A stretch of DNA of 40,778 nucleotides from Candidatus Colinaster scatohippi (GTDB lineage Bacteria; Bacillota; Clostridia; Lachnospirales; Lachnospiraceae): the NCBI GenBank assembly GCA_018064805.1, contig JAGHUN010000066.1:65680-106457 (forward strand), given 5' to 3'. Under the pieces are notes generated by a model. It searched no databases. It had not been told where the DNA came from and saw only the letters and a program-made list of their open reading frames with translations. A program made the position numbers and the translations under genes. Below are positions 8,907-17,600 of the stretch, piece by piece. The stretch's first letter is position 1, and every line of letters begins with the position of its first letter.

Positions 8907-9356
8907 TCAGCCGTTACCACCCATAGTCAGACCCTGCTGTGCCATTGCCTTGCTGGCCTCAAAGGCTGTTGCATTAGCTTCATAGCTTCTGCTTGCATCA
9001 ATCAGGTTGGTCATTTCTGTAATGATATTGACATTCGGATACATTACATAACCGTTTTCATCAGCATCCGGGTGTGCCGGATCGTATACCAGATTACCTT
9101 CAGAACTGTCTTCAAAAGTTCCGCTAACCTTGACTCCGTTAGAACGGTACTTAGCTGACTGTCTTCCAAAAATTGTGCTAAAACTCGGTATACCGCCATT
9201 CTTCTCCTCAAAGGTAACAACCTTTCTCTTATAAGGTGTTCCATCCTGAGTACGTGTCGTATTGGCGTTAGCAACATTTTCCGATATAACATCCATTCTA
9301 TAACGCTGAGCTGTAAGTCCGGATGCGTTTATATTAAAAGTATCAAATAATCCCAT
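8907..9356 (-). CDS. flgC: Flagellar proximal rod protein FlgC
   Basis: FlgC is a subunit of the proximal rod, exported through the flagellar gate and placed between FliE/FlgB and FlgF. The product begins MGLFDTFNINASGLTAQRYRM and contains the rod signature SENVANANT. It ends with the rod/hook C-terminal helix around NLIDASRSYEANATAFEASK. With the ATG at 9356 it has 149 residues and GAGGTGG placed just upstream. A GTG at 9368 would add four residues but overlaps that ribosome binding site, so it is rejected. flgB ends 15 bases upstream. Confidence 0.96.
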   Translation of the reverse strand: MGLFDTFNINASGLTAQRYRMDVISENVANANTTRTQDGTPYKRKVVTFEEKNGGIPSFSTIFGRQSAKYRSNGVKVSGTFEDSSEGNLVYDPAHPDADENGYVMYPNVNIITEMTNLIDASRSYEANATAFEASKAMAQQGLTMGGNG

Positions 9357-9371
9357 AATCCACCTCACATA

Positions 9372-9761
9372 CTATTTCATTACTGCCTTAAGGGTATTGA
9401 ACTCATGCGTAAGCGAAGCCATAAGTCCCTGATACTTAAGCCTGTTAGCAGCAAGAGCAACCTGTTCCTGCTCAGGATCAACATTATTACCATCCAGTCT
9501 GTATGAGTAATTACCATAATCGGTAAACTGTCTCGGTTTCAGACTGCTCATTCTAAGATTAGACACCTTGTCATCTATCGAAACATACTTACTGCTCTTC
9601 ATCGCCGCCTTAAGCTGGCTTTCAAAATCCACATCCTGTCTCTTATATCCAGGTGTGTCCTGATTAGCGATATTATTGGCAATAAGCTCATTACGCATAG
9701 CCGATGCATCAGCTGCCTTATCCAGTACATTGATGTAATCAAAAGCGTTTGAACTAATCAT
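9372..9761 (-). CDS. flgB: Flagellar proximal rod protein FlgB
   Basis: FlgB is a proximal rod subunit and the first gene of the fla/che operon. It carries the rod-family signature NIANQDTPGYKRQDVDFE near the N-terminus, and its C-terminal helix ends in YQGLMASLTHEFNTLKAVMK, as in other FlgB proteins. Two ATGs lie close together. The one at 9767 touches the AGGAGG directly, whereas the one at 9761 has AGGAGG six bases upstream and gives MISSNAFDYI, so 129 residues is preferred. A sigma-A-like promoter candidate lies about 60 bases upstream. In Bacillus the equivalent promoter is controlled by CodY, and codY is the next gene upstream here. Confidence 0.95.
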   Translation of the reverse strand: MISSNAFDYINVLDKAADASAMRNELIANNIANQDTPGYKRQDVDFESQLKAAMKSSKYVSIDDKVSNLRMSSLKPRQFTDYGNYSYRLDGNNVDPEQEQVALAANRLKYQGLMASLTHEFNTLKAVMK

Positions 9762-9820
9762 ACTCATCCTCCTGCTTCATAGATGAGGGCATATTCCGCC
9801 CAATACACACATCCTATTAT

Positions 9821-9848
9821 ATTATAAAGAAATACCACAAAAATACAA
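9821..9848 (-). promoter_or_regulatory. Candidate sigma-A promoter of the fla/che operon
   Basis: On the minus strand TTGTAT is followed after 16 bases by TATAAT, about 60 bases before the flgB start. The -10 is perfect, while the -35 keeps only TTG. An alternative slightly upstream is a CTAGATAA element near 9870 that partly resembles a sigma-D -10, but its -35 spacing is poor. The exact promoter is therefore uncertain. Confidence 0.4.
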
Positions 9849-9922
9849 GCACTAAAACACATTATCTAGTATTTTTTATAATTTTAATGCACTATATGAT
9901 GTGATATTTACCTTTTTCACAT

Positions 9923-9953
9923 TTGACTATTGCGGTCGACATAACATAGTCAA
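9923..9953. repeat. Inverted repeat upstream of the fla/che operon
   Basis: TTGACTAT and ATAGTCAA form a perfect 8-base inverted repeat with a 15-base spacer. Each arm contains TTGACT, which also resembles a -35 box on either strand. It lies between the codY terminator and flgB, so it could be an operator for flagellar control. It is too long-spaced and lacks a U-tract to be a terminator. Confidence 0.5.
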
Positions 9954-10000
9954 TTTATAACAAATGTAATCATAGTACTTTGTTCCTATTTTGGGAAACC

Positions 10001-10035
10001 AAAAAAGGATTTATTGAATACCAATAAATCCTTTT
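10001..10035 (-). terminator. Rho-independent terminator of codY
   Basis: On the minus strand a perfect 14-base stem (AAAAGGATTTATTG with its complement) closes a 5-base loop and is followed directly by six T. It lies about 90 bases after the codY stop and separates codY transcription from the flagellar operon. Confidence 0.85.
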
Positions 10036-10127
10036 AACAAACCATTCCGTTATATTAAATTAGTAATTGCCTCCATCGAATATCCGGCTTTACATACCGT
10101 CCAATAATAAGCAATTCACAAACATAC

Positions 10128-10913
10128 TCAACTCAACGAACTCTTACGAAGCTTTTCGATTTCATCAAATACAACATCATTCAGAACCTTAATATAGGTT
10201 CCCTTCATACCGGAACTTCTTGATTCTATTACACCGGCACTTTCAAACTTACGAAGAGCATTGACTATTACGCTTCGGGTTATTCCGACTCTGTCAGCAA
10301 TCTTGCTGGCAACCAGGATACCTTCCATTCCGTTAAGCTCATCAAATATGTGAACAATTGCCTCCATCTCAGAGAATGACAATGTTGAAATAGCAGATTT
10401 AACAACCGCTACCTTTCTTGACTCCTCCGCATTCTCTTCATTAACGGCTCTAAGCATCTCAAGTCCAACTACAGTCGTTCCATACTCACATAAGATAATA
10501 TCATCTATATCATACAGTTCTCCTGCCTTATATACAAAGAGCGTTCCTAACCTCTCTCCTGCAATATCTATCGGCGCAATAATTGCAGTGAACTTTTTAA
10601 CATCTGTAGCCTCGAAACCAAGAGTTTCAAGATTAACGTTTTCCTTAGTAGATAAAACAGAAAGCATTCTCTCATTAAGCATTCCATCGATAAAGCCACC
10701 AACGTTATCCTTAATCAGCTCATGAATTACTTCTACATGTGGATCATTATCAATTCCAAGGACCTTTCCCTTTTTACTGATAACTAAGACATTACTCTCT
10801 AATATCTCCTGCATTACAGCACATATATCATTAAAAACGACCTTACTCGAATTATTATTATGTAAAAGCTTACCAATCTTCCTGGTCTTATCTAATAACT
10901 GTACACTACTCAT
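10128..10913 (-). CDS. codY: GTP-sensing global regulator CodY
   Basis: CodY senses branched-chain amino acids and GTP, and in their presence represses stationary-phase, nutrient-uptake, motility and competence genes in Firmicutes. The 261 residues match the usual 259. The N-terminal GAF-type ligand domain starts LLDKTRKIGKLL. The C-terminal winged helix at about 200-245 contains VASKIADRVGITRSVIVNAL and RSSGMKGTYIKVLND, almost identical to the well-studied Bacillus segment. GGAGG lies six bases before the ATG. The gene has its own strong promoter with an overlapping CodY-like box, and a terminator follows. In Bacillus codY also sits between the topA region and flgB; here trmFO, xerC, hslV and hslU are absent from between topA and codY. 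Confidence 0.97.
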   Translation of the reverse strand: MSSVQLLDKTRKIGKLLHNNNSSKVVFNDICAVMQEILESNVLVISKKGKVLGIDNDPHVEVIHELIKDNVGGFIDGMLNERMLSVLSTKENVNLETLGFEATDVKKFTAIIAPIDIAGERLGTLFVYKAGELYDIDDIILCEYGTTVVGLEMLRAVNEENAEESRKVAVVKSAISTLSFSEMEAIVHIFDELNGMEGILVASKIADRVGITRSVIVNALRKFESAGVIESRSSGMKGTYIKVLNDVVFDEIEKLRKSSLS

Positions 10914-10943
10914 TGCCTACCTCCACACAATTCGTATGAGGAT

Positions 10944-10972
10944 ATTGTAGCACTATTTTCAGACAATTTCAA
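10944..10972 (-). promoter_or_regulatory. codY promoter
   Basis: On the minus strand TTGAAA, a 17-base spacer and TACAAT form a near-consensus sigma-A promoter. TGC directly before the -10 adds an extended -10 (TGn). It lies about 30 bases before the codY start. This gives codY a transcript independent of topA. Confidence 0.75.
10954..10968. promoter_or_regulatory. CodY-box-like operator over the codY promoter
   Basis: The plus strand reads TATTTTCAGACAATT. Against the published CodY consensus AATTTTCWGAAAATT this is 13 of 15 matches, with mismatches at positions 1 and 11. It falls within the spacer between -35 and -10 and touches the -35, a position where binding would block RNA polymerase. 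This implies direct autoregulation of codY (inference). Confidence 0.65.
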
Positions 10973-11068
10973 CCAACGCGAGGCATTTTGTTGCAATTTG
11001 CGCATTGCGCATACTATTCTTTTACATTTTGCCAATATCATTGATATATATAGATTATTATATTGCTA

Positions 11069-13132
11069 TTACTTTTTTACATCCTCGGAATAACCGCATT
11101 CCTCATCCATACATACAAGCTTATTGCCTTTAACAAGCAGTGACTTGTTACACTTTGGACAATTCTTGCCGGATGGGCGCTGCCATACCATAAAATCACA
11201 ATTAGGATTATCGATACAGCCATAATACCTTCTGCCCTTACGTGTTGCCTTTATAACAATATCCTGACCACATTTCGGACATGCAACATCTATCTTCTCA
11301 TAATATGGTTTGGTATTACGACAATCCGGGAAACCGGAGCATGCCTGGAACCTTCCATGTGGACCATACTTAATATTCATCGGACGTCCACACTCTTCAC
11401 AGAGTTCTCCTGACTGTTCCTCATTTATTTCAATTTTCTCTATTGCTGCTTCTGCAGCATCTACTGCAACCTTCAAATCCGGATAGAAGTTCTCGATAAT
11501 TGTTTTCCACTTAACAGTACCCTCTTCAACACCATCCAAAAGAGTCTCCATAGTTGCTGTAAAATCAACATCTACAATCTGAGGGAAAGCATCCTTCATA
11601 ATACTGTTAACAATGTCACCTATCTCTGTAACAAATATGTTTTTTCCTTCTTTTACAATATATCTTCTGCCAAGAATAGTTGTAATCGTAGTTGCATATG
11701 TTGAAGGTCGACCGATTCCAAGTTCCTCCATAGCATGAACCAGACTCGCCTCTGTATAGTGAGGAGCCGGCTGGGTAAAATGCTGTGTAGGCTGAATCTC
11801 ATTTACAATAATTCTTGTATCACCTGTCAGCGTATTAAGAAGCGCATTATTTTCTTCTTTAACCTCATCTGCGCTGACATATACAGACATAAATCCGTCA
11901 AACTTCAGTTTGCTTGACGATGCTGTAAACTTGTGACCATTGCAATCAAACTTGGCACTTACAGTATCATAAGTTGCCACAGCCATGCGGCTTGCCACAA
12001 ATCTCTTCCAGATTAACTGATAAAGTCTGAACTGCTCCTTCGTCAAATCATCCTTAACAAGTGCCGGAGTTCTGTTAACATCAGTTGGTCGGATAGCCTC
12101 ATGCGCATCCTGTATCTTTTTGTTACTCTTAGGAAGTGTATCCTTAGCTGCAACATACTTCTCACCATACTGGCTGTTTATGTAATTATACACCATCTCC
12201 TCTGCCTCATCGGAAATACGTGTACTATCAGTTCTTAAGTAAGAAATAAGACCTACAGTTCCCTGCCCCTTAATCTCGACACCTTCGTAAAGCTGCTGAG
12301 CAACTCGCATGGTTTTCTGAGTTGAGAAATTAAGTGCTTTACTTGCTTCCTGCTGAAGAGTTGATGTTGTAAACGGAAGAGGCATTTTCTTGGTTCTCTC
12401 ACCATGCTTAACATCAGCAATCTTCATATCTCTGCCGGTAATATCCTTCATGAGCATATCGACCGCTTTCTTGTCAGAAAGAGTCTCTCCATCTGCAAGC
12501 GAATATTTAGCAGTAATTGTTTTCTTGCTTCCCTCTACTCCGAGCTCAGCATCAATTGTCCAATATTCCTCAGGAATAAAGTTATTAATTTCTTCCTCAC
12601 GGTCACAGACAATTCTAAGTGCAACAGACTGAACTCGTCCTGCAGATAATCCTCTTTTTACCTTTGCCCAAAGCACCGGAGAAATCTGATAACCAACAAC
12701 TCTGTCAAGACATCTTCTCGCCTGCTGCGCATCAACAAGATTCATATCTATTTCACGCGCATTCTTTAGACTTTCCTTGACTGCATTCTTGGTAATCTCA
12801 TTGAAAGTAATACGATATACCTGTTTATCCTCAAGCTTAAGTGCCGCAATAAGGTGCCAGCTGATTGCTTCACCCTCGCGGTCCGGGTCAGTTGCAAGAT
12901 AAATCTTTTCAGCCTTCTTCACTTCCTTACGAAGTGCTGACAGGATATCACCCTTACCTCTAATTGTTATATAATGTGGTTCAAAGTCTCCGTCTACATC
13001 TATTCCGAGTGACGACTTAGGAAGATCCCTAACATGTCCCTGACTGGCCATAACCTTGTAGTTAGCGCCCAGGAACTTTCCTACTGTCTTCACCTTTGTC
13101 GGTGACTCAACTATTACCAGATATTTTGCCAT
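11069..13132 (-). CDS. topA: DNA topoisomerase I (type IA)
   Basis: This enzyme relaxes negative supercoils by transient single-strand cleavage through a 5'-phosphotyrosine. The 687-residue protein starts with the Toprim domain (YLVIVESPTKVKTVGKFLG, then the acidic LATDPDREGEAISWHL). The catalytic tyrosine is Tyr298 in GLISYLRTDSTRIS. The C-terminus has three four-cysteine zinc modules: CEECGRPM with ACSGFPDC, CPKCGQD with GCIDNPNC, and CPKCNKS with CMDEEC. The length equals that of the Bacillus enzyme. GAGGG precedes the ATG. I see no clear terminator between topA and codY, so read-through into codY is possible alongside the codY promoter. No clear topA promoter was recognised upstream. Confidence 0.97.
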   Translation of the reverse strand: MAKYLVIVESPTKVKTVGKFLGANYKVMASQGHVRDLPKSSLGIDVDGDFEPHYITIRGKGDILSALRKEVKKAEKIYLATDPDREGEAISWHLIAALKLEDKQVYRITFNEITKNAVKESLKNAREIDMNLVDAQQARRCLDRVVGYQISPVLWAKVKRGLSAGRVQSVALRIVCDREEEINNFIPEEYWTIDAELGVEGSKKTITAKYSLADGETLSDKKAVDMLMKDITGRDMKIADVKHGERTKKMPLPFTTSTLQQEASKALNFSTQKTMRVAQQLYEGVEIKGQGTVGLISYLRTDSTRISDEAEEMVYNYINSQYGEKYVAAKDTLPKSNKKIQDAHEAIRPTDVNRTPALVKDDLTKEQFRLYQLIWKRFVASRMAVATYDTVSAKFDCNGHKFTASSSKLKFDGFMSVYVSADEVKEENNALLNTLTGDTRIIVNEIQPTQHFTQPAPHYTEASLVHAMEELGIGRPSTYATTITTILGRRYIVKEGKNIFVTEIGDIVNSIMKDAFPQIVDVDFTATMETLLDGVEEGTVKWKTIIENFYPDLKVAVDAAEAAIEKIEINEEQSGELCEECGRPMNIKYGPHGRFQACSGFPDCRNTKPYYEKIDVACPKCGQDIVIKATRKGRRYYGCIDNPNCDFMVWQRPSGKNCPKCNKSLLVKGNKLVCMDEECGYSEDVKK

Positions 13133-13440
13133 TTTTCCCTCTCTTTATTACACCTGTAACTATTTATTTCCCATTTTCAGCGTGTTTACAAATATACTTA
13201 TATATTCGCAGCGCCGCCCCATCGTGCGCATTTTTATAATTGTTCAAAAGCACATCCTCAAGCTATAACGAATGATTCCAGGCATAGCTTCATAAGCATA
13301 CCAAGCGTACTTTGAACATATCCACACGGTCACGTGCAACAATATACACCAACTTTTTATTATTGGCAAGAAAAAAAATCTAAAAGTTTGAACGAGTTTC
13401 TTCTATATATAATATATTATTCATAAAAAAGCATGGTTGT

Positions 13441-13495
13441 TATATAGTGAATTGTCGGAGTAAATTGTTAGATGAACTACAATTCATGCTATATA
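13441..13495. repeat. Long imperfect inverted repeat
   Basis: The left arm at 13441-13455 (TATATAGTGAATTGT) matches the complement of the right arm at 13479-13495 over 15 bases, with one 2-base bulge. The spacer is 23 bases. There is no T-run after it on either strand, so it does not look like a terminator. It lies directly upstream of the promoter candidate of the AraC-type gene and could be an operator. Confidence 0.65.
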
Positions 13496-13623
13496 AACAA
13501 TTGCCACAGTGCTATTTGACTTATATCCCCTTATTACTGTATATAATATAAATATATAGTGCCTAAGCACATTCAAATTATATAGTCACAAGTGTATATT
13601 TTACCTATTGCATAAACAATTGC
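13493..13623. repeat. 12-base direct repeat flanking the regulator promoter
   Basis: ATAAACAATTGC occurs exactly at 13493-13504 and again at 13612-13623. One copy is just upstream of the -35 candidate and the other is in the leader of the AraC-type gene. Directly repeated half-sites on both sides of a promoter fit binding by an AraC-family dimer and possible looping; this is inference. Confidence 0.5.
13516..13547 (+). promoter_or_regulatory. Candidate promoter of the AraC-family gene
   Basis: TTGACT is followed by TATATA after 18 bases, and an overlapping TATAAT starts after 20 bases. It would leave a leader of about 130 bases before the ATG at 13682. The -35 is nearly consensus, but the spacing is slightly long. 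Confidence 0.45.
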
Positions 13624-13681
13624 TAAGCAAATAGTAAATAGTAAATAAAAAATGGCAAACGATTGAATTGAGGAAACTAAT

Positions 13682-14458
13682 ATGGATGTATCTAAGGAAT
13701 GGTACCGAAGCGAATTTATACAGCAGGAGTTAATGGATGCCCACCGCGATATGGAGTCAGAGCTTCCATTTTATGCTGCAATAGCAGAAGGAAATGTTGA
13801 GTATGTTGAAAAGAACTGTTTAGAAAAGGCATTTGTCAATCCGGAAGGAATGGGCAAGCTCTCAGAGAATCCAATCCAGAATATCCGCTACCATTTTGTA
13901 GTAACAACTGCACTAATAGTAAGATACTGCGTTCATGCGGGAATGGAACAGGAAAAGGCTTATGGATTAAGTGACTTTTATATCTTGAAAATGGATTCGC
14001 TTAATACTATTGATGAAATAAGTGCTCTGCATGATGTTATGTGCCTCGATATATGCCGTCAGATGCAGGTTATCCGCAATACAAACATTCTATCCAAGCA
14101 GGTGGTTCTTTGTCTTGACTACATATACAGTCACATTCACTACAGAATTACAATTGCTGAGCTTGCTGACGAGCTTAATATATCCGAGAGCTATCTATCT
14201 AAGCTTTTTAAAAAAGAAATGGGGGTATCGGTAAGTGAATATATCCTCTCTCTTAAGATTGAAAAAGCCAAAAACCTGTTACAGTATTCGGATTATAAAC
14301 TAATTGATATTGCCAACTATCTGGCCTTTTCTTCTCAGAGCCACTTTATCCAGTCCTTCCAAAAGGCAACCGGATATACACCACATAAGTATAGAACTCA
14401 GTTCTTTAGGACCAACTGGAAAAACTTCTCAGAAATGGGCAAAAACAAAATCGATTAG
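13682..14458 (+). CDS. AraC-family transcriptional regulator
   Basis: This is a 258-residue DNA-binding regulator. The C-terminal third (about 140-245) has the two helix-turn-helix motifs of the AraC family: ITIAELADELNISESYLSKLFKKEMGVS and a second with LIDIANYLAFSSQSHFIQSFQKATGYTPHKYR. The N-terminal 130 residues are mostly helical, with the segment NPIQNIRYHFVVTTALIVRYCVHAG, a sensor type seen in many Firmicutes AraC proteins whose ligand is unknown to me. GAGGAAAC precedes the ATG. The gene points toward the pilus operon, and the two converge on one terminator, so it need not control the pili. Its repeat-rich upstream region suggests autoregulation. Targets cannot be read from sequence. 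Confidence 0.9.
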   Translation: MDVSKEWYRSEFIQQELMDAHRDMESELPFYAAIAEGNVEYVEKNCLEKAFVNPEGMGKLSENPIQNIRYHFVVTTALIVRYCVHAGMEQEKAYGLSDFYILKMDSLNTIDEISALHDVMCLDICRQMQVIRNTNILSKQVVLCLDYIYSHIHYRITIAELADELNISESYLSKLFKKEMGVSVSEYILSLKIEKAKNLLQYSDYKLIDIANYLAFSSQSHFIQSFQKATGYTPHKYRTQFFRTNWKNFSEMGKNKID

Positions 14459-14472
14459 ACAAACTACAATAT

Positions 14473-14529
14473 CACCGCAACGCCACTCCGCGCCAATACC
14501 ACGCCACCGCAACTCCGCACAATACCACA
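14473..14529. repeat. Two degenerate C-rich direct repeats
   Basis: Two related units begin CACCGCAAC and end CCAATACCACG (14473-14503) and ACAATACCACA (14505-14529). The first carries about six extra bases. The plus strand of this stretch is rich in C and A and poor in G. It lies just after the AraC-type stop codon. I do not recognise the element. Confidence 0.5.
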
Positions 14530-14554
14530 TCACGGTAATAATATACTAAATCAC

Positions 14555-14610
14555 AAGCCCCACCGCTTAAACACTCCGAAAACATCGGATATATTAAAAC
14601 GGTGGGGCTT
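14555..14610 (+). terminator. Terminator between the AraC-type gene and the pilus operon
   Basis: A perfect 11-base GC-rich stem (AAGCCCCACCG with its complement at 14600-14610) encloses a 34-base loop that contains a smaller CCGA/TCGG stem. On the plus strand it is followed by the T-rich ATTTATTATT. On the minus strand the following sequence is less T-rich, so it probably ends the AraC transcript best and may also stop the convergent pilus transcript. Confidence 0.75.
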
Positions 14611-14624
14611 ATTTATTATTGCCT

Positions 14625-17600
14625 TTATTTCAAATCATATAGCTTCATTGCAGTAATCTCAAATGGCGAGATACTTTCGGTCGCTGCAATAGTTGTTGGA
14701 TCTTCGATAGGTACAGTACTTATTCTAACCCAGATTTTAGCATTCTCTTTATTAAGCTTATTCGCCTGACTTATATTTATATCTGCCAGTCTGAAGCTTG
14801 CCTGATATACCTTATAGTTAGCCAGAACATGTGCATCGCCGACATCAGTCAGACTACCTGTACCTGTATCTACCTTGATAGAGGTTGGATTCAGTGTCTT
14901 ATAACTTACGCCGTCAATTACAATATCAGAACCTTCTGTGGTCTGAAGGTAATACTCTACATAAAGGTTATTTTTACTTTCTCTGAAGTTATTATTTATT
15001 GTCTTAAAATTAACCTTAACAGTATCTGTAATAAATCCACCTTCATCCGCCTCTACAGCAGCCTTGTCTGTAAGTTCCTCAGTATTAGTAAGCTTAGGAT
15101 CATATGGAAGACAGGTACTTGTTATATTTGCGGCACTATCCCATGGATTTTCCTTAAATATAACCTTAGGTGAATGAAGACCACTGCTATAAGCGGCTAC
15201 AAGCGTATTAACAAACAACTTACGCTCCTTATCGGATGTTACCGCAGCATGACCTGATCCTGTATATGTTACATTACCCTTACTATAAATATAATAGTTG
15301 TTTCTCGCATCTCCATATAAAGCCTGATAGAATTTATGACGGTTTGTATATCTTGAACCGCTTGAAGAACCATCATTGCTGATTGTATACCATACAACTA
15401 CATCATCATTGGTATTATCATCACGGCTATCAGTATCAAGATTCAGCTGGAAATACTGTGGATGAGTAGAAGCAACCTCAAATTGCGATTCTTTTTCACC
15501 ACTTGTTCCTGATGTAATTCGGAATGGATACTGTGTTATCTGTCCTTCATTAAGAGCAGTAACGGTTTCCTTCCAGGTAGTGTTATTCTTCGGAACATCC
15601 TCATCCTTGATATCAAATAAGTTAGTATAACCTCTGGTCGTTATTCCCCATGCATTTCGATAGGTATTGGCACCGGCATTTGTCGCAGATCTCAGAATAT
15701 TAGCCTCTGTAAATCCAAAGATTTCCGACGCATTCTGCCCCTTAACCTGATAGAAGTCATATACCGAATCATATTTTTTTAATTTATAGCTATCAGTTCC
15801 ACCCTGATCATTAGAACCAAGTTTTATTTTATAATCATTTTTATAGCTTAAGCTCTCATTATCCGAAATACGCCTTCCGTATCTGTCCATGCCCATAACA
15901 TCGCTGAGATACTTATTTGCATAAAAACCACCGGCATAATATGTATCAAAGGCTACACGGGAACTAAGATCATGGGTAAACAATATACTCTGCCCAGAAA
16001 GCACATACTCTCTGATACCGAGAATAGCATCATAATATGCATTTTCTCTTGATATAGCAGGATCTCCTCCATAGGTTCTTCGCCACCAATCCGGATAGCA
16101 TACAGTTACTCTACCACCATTTTCAGGAGCTTCAAAATGAATATCATCAGCAAATCCGATAACAACCATATCAAACTGTGACAGATAGTCATAATATGTC
16201 ATCTCACGTGCATCGTAAGTATCAGTTCTGTCCTTTTTCTGTATATAATCCCCAACGGTTACTGCATGTACAGATACCGTAAAGTCCTTAACCTGTGTAT
16301 ACAACGTCTGCATAGGCTCAGATGTAAGATCAAGATTATTCTGCTGACCCGGATTAGGTGTAATCTGCAATACATCAATTGGAGGCTTTTTGCCCGTATT
16401 CTGAACAGCAGAGAAGCCGGTGATTGCAGATCTTACATTATTAAAGCTGGTTGATGCAGAACCTGTCTCCTTTTCATTCTGAACAAATGCAAGCTTCCAT
16501 GACAGGAATCCGACGTACTCATCCGGTGTATTACGCGTAATTGTATATGTATTGCCTGATTTAAGTTCAAACCTTTCAGCAGACTGTCCATCTACCTCAA
16601 GTCCGCCCAGGGCTTCCCCATCTTCAAACTTTCCATCTGCATCAAGATCCAGATACAGCTTACAGTCATAGGTTGTTGATGAAGCATCAACAGCCGCATC
16701 ATTGGTAAGCTTTACCTCAAATCTCATAGTATGGGTTCCATCTGCATTCATTGGAATATAATTATCCAGTGCATCACCATCATATGTATTAGGTGCACTG
16801 ATTGTCTCAATAGTAAGCTTAGAAATATTCAGATACTTGGCAATAGTACTTCTTGCTCTGTCATATCCTATGGTACCGCTTTCCAACGCTCCACGCCTGA
16901 ATACATTCTTACCATAATACATATAATTGCCGGTTCCATCTTTGGCCAGAACCTCCATAAGGAACTTATGCATATTAGAAGTATTATCTAACGTATCATC
17001 ATTAAGTCTGACATCCGCGCTGTTTAAATCAAAGAAAGAATCTGACAGAATAAGTGCATAGCCTGCCTGAACATATTCTGTAAGTTCACGAACCTTGTCA
17101 CTGGTTATGTCATTACCGGCTGTATGAAGCTGATCTACCGGGTTACCCCATTCTTTAAGTACATTAAACCTGTCTCCAAGATGTGCATAAATCAATTTAT
17201 CGAAAAATGCCCAGTCTCCATGTCTGAAATTATAAACCGGAGAGACAGATTTTTTCTTGGTACCCGTATCATTATTATCTATTCCTGAGGTATTCATTAA
17301 GGCCGTATCCATACCTATGTATATAAGATCATAGTCGGAATTAAGGTCATCATTCTTACCAACAAATTCTTTGGTTCCCATCTGTCTTAGGGTAATACTA
17401 TCATTCTCCTTACCCTTTAGATGTTCAGCAAGATTAGTACTAATCCATTCCTTAGTCATAGTATCTCTTGTAAGAGTATATCTGGCACTGATCCAGCGTC
17501 CATTCTTATATACATTTGTCTCGAGTTCAGACTGATCTGCATACTGACTTGTTGCATATGGCTCAATATCAAGAACATTTAACTTACTCTTAACAACTGC

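Larger units (their letters stand above)
9762..10127. other. Intergenic region between codY and flgB
   Basis: This 366-base A+T-rich stretch contains no convincing gene. It holds the codY terminator at its right end (10001-10035), an 8-base inverted repeat at 9923-9953, a promoter candidate at 9821-9848 and the flgB ribosome binding site at its left end. Confidence 0.8.
13133..13681. other. Repeat-rich A+T-rich intergenic region topA / AraC-type regulator
   Basis: This 549-base stretch separates two divergent genes and has no credible ORF or RNA gene that I can recognise. It contains a long imperfect inverted repeat (13441-13495), a 12-base direct repeat (13493-13504 and 13612-13623), a promoter candidate for the plus-strand regulator (13516-13547), small palindromes at 13559-13570 and 13619-13629, and a 7-base tandem repeat AAATAGT at 13629-13647. 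Confidence 0.8.

Noticed and set aside
9868-9886. Possible second CodY box in the flagellar control region
   Set aside because: Only about 10 of 15 positions match, which is expected by chance in such A+T-rich DNA.
11000-11010. GCGCATTGCGC palindrome between topA and codY as terminator
   Set aside because: Its loop would be one base and no T-run follows, so it cannot terminate topA transcripts.
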